Shown here: positions 36,543 to 43,834 of the stretch, piece by piece | Position numbering within the stretch: position 1 is the first letter of the stretch | Layout: each line of letters begins with the position of its first letter | Assembly (NCBI GenBank): GCA_021287165.1 | Contig: JAJTAY010000029.1 | Coordinates: 62,001-126,000 of the forward strand | Source of the DNA: Bacteroidia bacterium | GTDB lineage: Bacteria > Bacteroidota > Bacteroidia > Bacteroidales > F082 | Reading direction: 5' to 3' | Length of the DNA stretch: 64,000 nucleotides | Program-made: the position numbers and the translations under genes | The notes under the pieces: generated by a model | Database searches by the model: none | The model's input: the letters and a program-made list of their open reading frames with translations, nothing else | Told to the model about the DNA's origin: nothing

Positions 36543-37760
36543 TTACCTTCTACGCTTCTTCTGGAAGGCGTTGTAGGTGTGTTTAGTATGAATGAATTGC
36601 TTGTTTGCTCCCTTAATACGCAGTAAAGATAACAACATATAACCGAAAACCATTGGCAGGCGAATGATTGCAGTTAATGTGTTTTTATTATAGAAACTTC
36701 GGGGCACGGCCAGTACGATTGCCAGAAAAATAATAATGAATGATGATAACCAGCAAATCGTGCAGAGGTGATTGCCGAAAATAGTTGAAACTACGGCCAT
36801 CAGAAATAAAATGCCGAGCAGCAGCAATCGCGGTAGCTGAAGATACTGGAATGCTTTATTGAAATACTCAATATTACGATCCACAAATAAAGCCTTAACA
36901 GCAGGTAAAAAATGCTTTCCAAAGTAATGGTACTGTGCCGAAAGCCACCTTCTTCGCTGTCGTGTAAATACCCTTGCATTCTGCACTTTTTCATCAAACA
37001 CATAGGCATCGTCAACGTAATCTATCACAATTCCGCTGCTTAGCATCCTCAGTTCAAGTTCTTTATCGAAACCTCCAACCACTTCGACATCGGCCATTAG
37101 ATTTTTAAAAAACCTGAAATCGAACGCCATAGCCGATCCAATTAATGCCGAAGATAGGCCAAGAACGCGCTGCCCTTTTCTGAAGATTCTGTTGTTGATT
37201 TCTTCACTTACAGCGTCGAGCACGGCAAAATGCGTGTTAAGGTTTTTTGCCATCCTATGGCCCTGAACGGCGACATTACCTGCTGACAAGGCCTGATTCA
37301 TTTTCAACAAAAAGTCGTCGGCCATCAGGTTGTCGGCGTCCAGGATGCAAACGGCTTCGTATGCTGAGTCATCCAGATGCCGCAGGGCATAGTTTATTGC
37401 ACGTGTTTTGGTGCTTATCTCGAAGTTTTTCGCAAAAAGCACAATAGGGTATGTCCTAAGCTTTTCTATTGTATCGGGTCTAAAACCATCTGCAACAACG
37501 ACGACATCGAAAAATTCTTTTGGATAATTATGTTCAAGTGCATCTTCAATCACCTGAAATATTACCTCGTCTTCTTTGTAGCATGGAAAAATAAGGGCAA
37601 AACGCTTTGTTGATTCAGGCGAGGGCCATTTTGGGCGGAAAGGCTTGAGTGCCGCAACCGAAAAAACCAAAAGATATAATGCTGTTCCGCCCAAATAGAC
37701 AAGCAAAACAGCTTCAATGAATTGAAGCAGAATTTGCATCACTGAGGCGGGTTCGGTCAT
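36543..37760 (-). CDS. membrane-bound family 2 glycosyltransferase (pair A)
   Basis: A 405-residue GT2 enzyme with an N-terminal helix (about 8-35), a catalytic domain and C-terminal helices (about 305-385). Motifs: FALIFPCYKEDEVI, VVVADGF, CILDADNL (DxD), FDKELELRM (acidic catalytic region) and FTRQRRRWLSAQ (QxxRW). It is closely similar to the gene at 38702-39946, sharing blocks such as VAVQGHR.AKNLNT and SEEINN.IFRKG.R.LGLSSALIGS. With its neighbour at 37757 it forms one of two duplicated gene pairs. Its start overlaps the neighbour stop by four bases (ATGA), so the two are translationally coupled. Confidence 0.93.
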   Translation of the reverse strand: MTEPASVMQILLQFIEAVLLVYLGGTALYLLVFSVAALKPFRPKWPSPESTKRFALIFPCYKEDEVIFQVIEDALEHNYPKEFFDVVVVADGFRPDTIEKLRTYPIVLFAKNFEISTKTRAINYALRHLDDSAYEAVCILDADNLMADDFLLKMNQALSAGNVAVQGHRMAKNLNTHFAVLDAVSEEINNRIFRKGQRVLGLSSALIGSAMAFDFRFFKNLMADVEVVGGFDKELELRMLSSGIVIDYVDDAYVFDEKVQNARVFTRQRRRWLSAQYHYFGKHFLPAVKALFVDRNIEYFNKAFQYLQLPRLLLLGILFLMAVVSTIFGNHLCTICWLSSFIIIFLAIVLAVPRSFYNKNTLTAIIRLPMVFGYMLLSLLRIKGANKQFIHTKHTYNAFQKKRRR

Positions 37761-38683
37761 AATCTTGGATTTTCGTGAATTTCCGGATCGAATAAATGAC
37801 TGAGATTCCAGCCTATAGCCTTATAATAGGCGAAAAATAAGCTAAACTTTCCTTTGATCAGCCAGCTGAAGGCATTTTTTGGAATTGCAAAAAAAAGTTG
37901 GTAGGCAAGACCAAGGTAGAAATCCTTTCCTTCTACGTTGCGGCGCATGAAAACAAGCCTGTTGCGGTTCAGGTAATATATTTTCAATGTACTGAGCTTA
38001 CCGGTGGAAACAGATTCTTTGTGCAAAACGAGCGAATTGTGAACGTAGAAAATCTTATATCCAGCCCGCTTAATACGCTCGCACCAGTCGGCTTCTTCGT
38101 AATAAAGAAAGAAAATATACGACATAAGGCCAACTTCCTTGACCACTTTCATAGGCACAAGCATAGCCGCGCCGTGTGCGTAAAAAGTCTCCCTGTCGGC
38201 ATCGTACTGGCCTGTATCAGTTTCGTGATGACCGATGGCAAAATTGCGCATCGTTATATAATTCATGGGAGTATATCCTGCATATTGGATTTTTTTTGGC
38301 TCAAAAAAATACCTGATTTTCGGACTTACTGCACCTATCTCAGGATTGCACTGAAGCTTACGAACCAGCGGTTCAAGAAATCCGGGAGGCACCTCGGTAT
38401 CGTTGTTTAGAAGCAGAACATATTCGCCTTTTGCCCTCATCAGCCCCATATTGTTTCCAGCTGCAAAGCCGTAATTAATGGGATTGAGCACCAGAACAAC
38501 ATTAGGAAAACGTTGACGAATGGATTGCGGGTTATCCGAGGAGGCGTTGTCGATGACAATCACCTCAATGTTGGGATAAGTGATGTGTTGCAGCGATGTT
38601 AAAAGCGCACAGGTAACTTCGGACTGGTTGTAGTTAACTGTAATGATTGAAACCAGGGGGTAGCTTTGTTGCCCGGAGTTCAT
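37757..38683 (-). CDS. family 2 glycosyltransferase, rhamnosyltransferase-like (pair A)
   Basis: A 308-residue GT2 enzyme of the WbbL type. Motifs: PLVSIITVNYNQSEVTC, VIVIDNASSDN, GFAAGNNMGL, VLLLNNDTEVP (DxD as NDTE), and LYYEEADWCERIKRAGYKI (catalytic base region and acceptor loop). Near the C-terminus a hydrophobic segment (about 255-290) may tether it to the membrane. It is a clear paralogue of the protein at 39960-40868, with matching blocks such as PLVS.ITVNYNQS.VTC and the shared RNFAIG. It is coupled to the membrane GT2 downstream by an ATGA overlap. Confidence 0.93.
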   Translation of the reverse strand: MNSGQQSYPLVSIITVNYNQSEVTCALLTSLQHITYPNIEVIVIDNASSDNPQSIRQRFPNVVLVLNPINYGFAAGNNMGLMRAKGEYVLLLNNDTEVPPGFLEPLVRKLQCNPEIGAVSPKIRYFFEPKKIQYAGYTPMNYITMRNFAIGHHETDTGQYDADRETFYAHGAAMLVPMKVVKEVGLMSYIFFLYYEEADWCERIKRAGYKIFYVHNSLVLHKESVSTGKLSTLKIYYLNRNRLVFMRRNVEGKDFYLGLAYQLFFAIPKNAFSWLIKGKFSLFFAYYKAIGWNLSHLFDPEIHENPRL

Positions 38684-38701
38684 AAGCGGCGCTTGATTCT
38701 T

Positions 38702-39946
38702 TTACTTCTTACCAGATGTGCCTTTTTTCTTTACGTCATGGTCAGTGTGCTCATGAGTGGTATGGATAAACCTTTTTGAGGCACCTTTTATTCTAAGCAA
38801 ACTCTTCAGCATCAGAAAGAAACCTGAGGGAAGATAGAGCAGGGCGGTAAGGGTTTTTCCGGAATAGAATCTTGCAGGGGTATTGAGCAGAAGAATAAGA
38901 CTGCTAATGATGAAAATTGAAAGCCATTTGGGAAAATCGAGCGCGAGCTCATCGTACACTTCGGGCCAGATAAGCCGGAGAAGCAGATAGAGCATGGTAA
39001 ACAGGAAACTAAGGCCTGTCTGTAAAATGCGCGGAGGCTGCATAAACTGCACCACCTTATCGAAATAATCAATATTGCCCTTTGTCAAAAGTTGCACTAT
39101 CCCATCAACGAGATGAGTACGCACATATACGAACTGAGCGGCAAGCCAGCGGCGGCGCTGGTTAACAAACACATCCGAACGTGAGGTCTTTTCGTCGTAC
39201 ACATGGGCATCGGGCAGGTATTCAATGGTTATCCGGTCGCGCAAAAACTTGAGCTCCACCTCTTTATCCTCGCCCACCGAATCAATGGTAGCCATGGTGG
39301 CTTTGTACAGCTTATAATCCATTCCCATGCCCGAACCAATCAAGGCTGAGGATAAACCAAGTGCACGATGGCCTTTTCGGAAAATGTTATTGTTGATTTC
39401 TTCACTGATGGCATCAAGCACAGCATAGGGCGTGTTCAGGTTTTTGGCCGTGCGATGCCCCTGAACGGCAACAAAGCCTCTTTCGAATGCGGCGTTTATT
39501 TGTTGCAGCACGGAGTGATCCATGATGTTGTCGGCGTCCAGAATCACGGCGATATCATATTCATCTCCAATTACTTCCATGCACTTATTGAGTGCCTTGG
39601 ACTTTTTACTAACCTCAAATACCACTTCTACCACCCGAACGGGAATTGCCCTTAATGCGTCGAGGGTTTCCTGCTTAAAAGTATCTGCGATAACGATTAC
39701 ATCAAAGCGATCAGCGGGATAGTCTTGTTCCAGGGCGTCGCGGGCAACGCCAATGATGACCTTGTCTTCCTTGTAACCTGGGATAAGCACGGCAATTTTC
39801 CGAAACTTACCGGTAGCAACGGGTTTTGGTTTGCGATAAAATATTGCTCCGATCCCGAAGATTGTTATGTAAACGGTAGCTAAGAGCAGATAAATGAAGA
39901 TCAGATATTCGATTAAATGGATCAGGAATTGGACAATTGGCTCCAT
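38702..39946 (-). CDS. membrane-bound family 2 glycosyltransferase (pair B)
   Basis: A 414-residue GT2 enzyme, paralogue of the protein at 36543-37760. N-terminal helix about 8-32; catalytic motifs IAVLIPGYKEDKVI, VIVIADTF, AVILDADNIM, GEDKEVELKF and FVNQRRRWLAAQ; C-terminal helices about 300-390; then a basic, His-rich tail (THEHTDHDVKKKGTSGKK) not present in the paralogue. It belongs to pair B with the gene at 39960-40868 (13-base spacer). Two related but diverged enzymes suggest that the two add different sugars or act on different acceptors in the same repeat unit. Confidence 0.93.
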   Translation of the reverse strand: MEPIVQFLIHLIEYLIFIYLLLATVYITIFGIGAIFYRKPKPVATGKFRKIAVLIPGYKEDKVIIGVARDALEQDYPADRFDVIVIADTFKQETLDALRAIPVRVVEVVFEVSKKSKALNKCMEVIGDEYDIAVILDADNIMDHSVLQQINAAFERGFVAVQGHRTAKNLNTPYAVLDAISEEINNNIFRKGHRALGLSSALIGSGMGMDYKLYKATMATIDSVGEDKEVELKFLRDRITIEYLPDAHVYDEKTSRSDVFVNQRRRWLAAQFVYVRTHLVDGIVQLLTKGNIDYFDKVVQFMQPPRILQTGLSFLFTMLYLLLRLIWPEVYDELALDFPKWLSIFIISSLILLLNTPARFYSGKTLTALLYLPSGFFLMLKSLLRIKGASKRFIHTTHEHTDHDVKKKGTSGKK

Positions 39947-39959
39947 ATGGTTGTTTTAT

Positions 39960-40868
39960 TTATCTGCAGGGGTTAACGAGGTTCCAGTACATGGCTTTGA
40001 TAAAAGCTTTGGCAAGATCGGTTCTGCCTTTGAGGAGAAAACGCATTGTGTTGACCGTCAATACAACCGTGTAATGGTAAATAAGACTTAACAGCTTCGA
40101 AATGCCAAAAATATTCCTTCGCAAAAACAACACTCTGCCGCGGTGCAGATAGTAGATCTGAAAGGGACTTTCCTTTACGGTGGAGATGGACTCTTTATGT
40201 AAAACCAATGACCTCCCGTCGTAAAAGATCTTGTAGCCGGCTTTCTTTATTCGGGCTGCCCAGTCATGTTCCTCATAATAGAGGAAATATATGTCGTCCA
40301 TTGGTCCCACTTCGTCCAATACCTTTCGGGGAACGAGCATAACAGCGCCGAAAATGGAGGCCGTTTCACGGACGTCAAGGTATTGGCCTACGTCTTTTTG
40401 ACCAAATCCTATGGCAAAATTCCTTAGAGTGATCTTGCTAAATGGCGTGAATCCGGCAAACTGCAGTACACCCGGCGTATGAAAGAACTGAATGCGTGGA
40501 CTTACCATTCCTATCTCCGGGTTTCCTTCAAGCAATTCGACCATTGGCTGCAGAAATCCGGGCTCTACCTCTGTATCATTATTAATGAAAAGCAGATACT
40601 TTCCTTTGGCAACAGACAGCGCTGCATTATTGCCACCGGCAAAGCCAAGATTTTTACCAGTTTTAATTAGAATTGTCTCCGGGTATTTTTCAGTAATAAT
40701 ATCAGGATTGTCGGAGGGCGAGCCATTGTCGACCACAATCACCTCAAAAGCAGGGTAAGTGCAGGATCGCAGCGATTCGAGCAACTCACAGGTTACCTTC
40801 GATTGGTTGTAGTTGACAGTAATAAAAGAAACCAAAGGCCAATTCGCTGCTTCATCAACTTTCGCCAT
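39960..40868 (-). CDS. family 2 glycosyltransferase, rhamnosyltransferase-like (pair B)
   Basis: A 302-residue GT2 enzyme, paralogue of the protein at 37757-38683. Motifs: PLVSFITVNYNQSKVTC, VIVVDNGSPSDN, GFAGGNNAAL, LLFINNDTEVE and LYYEEHDWAARIKKAGYKI. The C-terminal segment from about 250 is hydrophobic. It precedes the pair-B membrane enzyme by 13 bases and follows the polymerase/ligase-like gene by 15. Identity as a glycosyltransferase is secure; the rhamnosyltransferase label reflects family resemblance only. Confidence 0.93.
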   Translation of the reverse strand: MAKVDEAANWPLVSFITVNYNQSKVTCELLESLRSCTYPAFEVIVVDNGSPSDNPDIITEKYPETILIKTGKNLGFAGGNNAALSVAKGKYLLFINNDTEVEPGFLQPMVELLEGNPEIGMVSPRIQFFHTPGVLQFAGFTPFSKITLRNFAIGFGQKDVGQYLDVRETASIFGAVMLVPRKVLDEVGPMDDIYFLYYEEHDWAARIKKAGYKIFYDGRSLVLHKESISTVKESPFQIYYLHRGRVLFLRRNIFGISKLLSLIYHYTVVLTVNTMRFLLKGRTDLAKAFIKAMYWNLVNPCR

Positions 40869-40883
40869 ACGATCCTACATTTT

Positions 40884-42383
40884 TCAAGTTTTGTTGTCGA
40901 ACGACCAGGGACTTAATTTCTTTGCAGTCAAATAAATATACTCTCTCTCCAATTGCTGACTCATAAAAATAAACGACCAGCTCAGGTAGATCATCACCCC
41001 TGTCGGCATCTGCCCCAAAACACCGTTTCCGTAGCTGGCCCCCATGATTCCGGTAAATCCTGCCATGAGGGCCGACATTATTCCGCGCAGCTCTGGTTCT
41101 TTAAGGCGAAACATAATTATATAGGATCCTTTCAACAGAATATAGCTCAGTATCGACAGGTGAAGAATAAGTCCAATAATGCCTTGTTCGGCCCAAATTT
41201 GCACATACCAGCTGTCGGTAGCAATTTGTGCAAGGAAGCCCTGTGGCGAAAAACGCTTTCCCCAGTCACCCGCACTACCAATACCTCCGCCGAAAGGCTT
41301 ATTCGCCAGGTAATTGCTTAGAATTCTTCTGTTTTCAAGGCGTACTAAGTAGGATGCATCGTCTTCGGGTCTAAAGGCGGTGCGCATACGGCGAATCTGC
41401 GAGTTGCCCTGTCCAATATAGGTGTAGGCAAAAAACGCATAAATGAGCGCCATCAGGATGCTGCCGATGAAAAATGCCTTGAAGTTTTTTCTTAAAAGAA
41501 TGAAGGTGGCCCCGCCAACCATCGGAACAATCATTGCGCCACGGGTTCCGGATATCATCATACCCCAAAGCCCGGCAACACCCATAACTATAAAAAAGAT
41601 CTTGTTGAACCTGCCTTTGATGCTTAATGCTGTTAGCAAGCCAACCACACCGGCAGCGCCCTGCGCCGCCCCGAACTGGCCTGCGTCCGAATAAAACGAG
41701 AACACGCGAAGTTCGCCAAAAAGGATATGGGTTACGGCACCAACGGTATCAAGCCAGTACTGCTCGGCCGAGTCAGGTCCGATATACAACTGTTGCAACC
41801 CCTTGAGTGTTCCAAGAATGGAAAAAGCTCCCCACATGTACAGAAAGATGATGAGATATCGTAATCTGTTGAAAATGAGAAGCGCTATGGGAATGAGCAA
41901 CAGCATGTAGAGCGATATACCACGCATGGCATAAAACCATGCTGTGCGGCTAAGTGCCTCCGGATTAACCAGTTGCAAAATGCTGTAAAGAAACCATATT
42001 ATGGACAGGTAAACAATATCGCGGTTGATTTGTGACCAGCTCACTTTTTCATAAAAGTACCTGAAAAAGATGGCAATGTAGGTTAGCACAAGGAAGCCGT
42101 CGATGGAAAGACCCAATGGGACACCGCGTATGTATCTGGTTAAACCGATGGCCAGAAATGCGAGCGCAATTATGGTATATATGCCTACTCTTGGATCGTT
42201 TAAAAAACGGTTAGCAAAAATTATACCTGGAAAAAGCACAAGTAGAGCCACGGCGACCATAAGGCCACCTTTGGCGATGATATATCCTAAAATAAGCGCC
42301 AGCACAATGAGGATAAGGATCACAGCGGGATGCTGCAATTTTTCCGCACCATTTTTGTCCTTCAACGACGAAAAAAGGTTCAT
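40884..42383 (-). CDS. O-antigen ligase/polymerase-like membrane protein (Wzy type)
   Basis: A 499-residue polytopic protein with about 11-13 membrane helices. A large extracytoplasmic loop (about 345-405) is rich in Arg and aromatic residues and includes MRTAFRPEDDASYLVRLENRR cut by family-typical Arg positions, followed by FGGGIGSAGDWG, as in the Wzy_C/RfaL-type family. It likely polymerises flipped repeat units in the periplasm. ATG 42383 (MNLFSSLKDK) overlaps the flippase stop as ATGA and is preferred over the longer frame to 42425. The adjacent Wzx-like and Wzc-like genes support Wzy over a lipid A ligase role. Confidence 0.88.
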   Translation of the reverse strand: MNLFSSLKDKNGAEKLQHPAVILILIVLALILGYIIAKGGLMVAVALLVLFPGIIFANRFLNDPRVGIYTIIALAFLAIGLTRYIRGVPLGLSIDGFLVLTYIAIFFRYFYEKVSWSQINRDIVYLSIIWFLYSILQLVNPEALSRTAWFYAMRGISLYMLLLIPIALLIFNRLRYLIIFLYMWGAFSILGTLKGLQQLYIGPDSAEQYWLDTVGAVTHILFGELRVFSFYSDAGQFGAAQGAAGVVGLLTALSIKGRFNKIFFIVMGVAGLWGMMISGTRGAMIVPMVGGATFILLRKNFKAFFIGSILMALIYAFFAYTYIGQGNSQIRRMRTAFRPEDDASYLVRLENRRILSNYLANKPFGGGIGSAGDWGKRFSPQGFLAQIATDSWYVQIWAEQGIIGLILHLSILSYILLKGSYIIMFRLKEPELRGIMSALMAGFTGIMGASYGNGVLGQMPTGVMIYLSWSFIFMSQQLEREYIYLTAKKLSPWSFDNKT

Positions 42384-43825
42384 GGCCTCCCCTTGGTTTT
42401 TAAATTGTCGAGCAAAAGGTTCCAATTGACTTTGATAACCTTGTAGCCTTCAGCAAATATAGCGCTTTTGTCGAGCTTGAGCGAGCTGTTCATATAAGAG
42501 TACCCGATCACAATGCCAATAAGGGTGAACAGGATGGTAACCACTGCTACAAGCTCCAAACTCTTGATCAGCGAAAACCCGTGTGCAACCCTGTAGGCAT
42601 CATCAGGGGAAAATCCCTGCGAAATCAGGATTAGCCAGGAGCTGCCTAAGATAATTTGCGAAAGCCCGAAAACTACGATTAAGTCGCCGACAATATTGAA
42701 AAGTGCCATAAACAGCACCTTGTAAAAGTTATGTCTGGGCATATTGATGCTGTCGAGACCAACCCCAATAAATCTGTCGATGGGAAGAAGAAGCCCGTAG
42801 ATGCAAAAAATCCTGAAAATATTTGCCGAAACAACATAATCATCTCCCCCCAGAAACCATACAATCTGCTCGGCAAAAATGAAGCTCAGCAACATCAGCG
42901 GAATCATCAAAATGGTAGTGCCGCCGGCGTTCTGATAAAAGATACGTTTTGCCTCGTCCAGATTACCTTCTATTGCAGCTTTAGACATGCTTGGAAATGC
43001 AGTTCCGGCAAAGCTTCTTAACGGAATCTCTATAATTTCCGTTAGTTTGAGGGGAATGCTGTATACTGCAACACCTGCAGGTCCCATAAAAGTACTCAAA
43101 CCTATAATAAAGGTGTCGGAGCTTTTAAGAAGATTGCTGCCGATGAGCGTTCCAGTGGTATATTTTCCAAAGTTGAGGATAGTACGTATTGATCGTCTGC
43201 TTGCCTGAAAGGTATGTCGTATGCCATCCCAGTTGAATAAAGACGCAAGAAGAGAGCTGAAAAGGTTTGTAATCAGATAAGCCCAGATAATAGTATCGAT
43301 GTTGTATTTCTGCCAAAGGTTAAAAACAAGAAACAACATAAACGAAAGTACATTGACAATGCGCAGCAGCAACATTAGGTCGAAGCGCATTTTAGCCTGC
43401 AATACCGATTGGGCGTTGTTGAAGCCAAGATTGAAAAGGGCGAGAAGGGGATACCACTTGAAGAAGAGCAGGAAGCCCGAACCTGTCAGTCTTTCTTCGA
43501 AATAGAAATATATTGCAGCTAGAATGAAGGAGACAATTGCCGTTGAGATTAAATTGATGAGACTATTGGCTCCCATAAGTGCCTTGGCTTCAGATTCTTC
43601 CGCGCCGGCAACAAAACGAATTACCGCAGTACGGGTAATCCCGAAACGCAACATATCAATAAAACCACCTGTAGTGATGAGCAGCACCCACTCGCCAAAA
43701 GTTTCCTGAGGCAGCGCCCGTACTAGCATAAAAAAACTAAGGAAAGCAAATACGGCAACAAGCCCGTTATTTGCCAGCGAAAGGAAATTATTGCTGGTCA
43801 GTAGTTTTTTCAGCAGGTGGTTCAA
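42380..43825 (-). CDS. polysaccharide flippase, Wzx-like (MOP superfamily)
   Basis: A 481-residue protein with about 12-14 membrane helices spread over its whole length, matching the oligosaccharide flippase family. The N-terminal FLSLANNGLVAVFAF and RALPQETFGEW, and the segment GKYTTGTLIGSNLLKSSDTF with charged residues inside helices, are typical. It is expected to move undecaprenyl-linked repeat units to the periplasmic face. It is flanked by the Wzc-like co-polymerase gene (9-base spacer) and the Wzy-like gene (4-base overlap), the classical Wzx/Wzy set. Confidence 0.92.
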   Translation of the reverse strand: MNHLLKKLLTSNNFLSLANNGLVAVFAFLSFFMLVRALPQETFGEWVLLITTGGFIDMLRFGITRTAVIRFVAGAEESEAKALMGANSLINLISTAIVSFILAAIYFYFEERLTGSGFLLFFKWYPLLALFNLGFNNAQSVLQAKMRFDLMLLLRIVNVLSFMLFLVFNLWQKYNIDTIIWAYLITNLFSSLLASLFNWDGIRHTFQASRRSIRTILNFGKYTTGTLIGSNLLKSSDTFIIGLSTFMGPAGVAVYSIPLKLTEIIEIPLRSFAGTAFPSMSKAAIEGNLDEAKRIFYQNAGGTTILMIPLMLLSFIFAEQIVWFLGGDDYVVSANIFRIFCIYGLLLPIDRFIGVGLDSINMPRHNFYKVLFMALFNIVGDLIVVFGLSQIILGSSWLILISQGFSPDDAYRVAHGFSLIKSLELVAVVTILFTLIGIVIGYSYMNSSLKLDKSAIFAEGYKVIKVNWNLLLDNLKTKGRP

Positions 43826-43834
43826 TGCTCACAA

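Noticed and set aside
36543..40868. Mobile element as cause of the glycosyltransferase duplication
   Set aside because: No transposase, terminal inverted repeats or target duplications were found around the two pairs.
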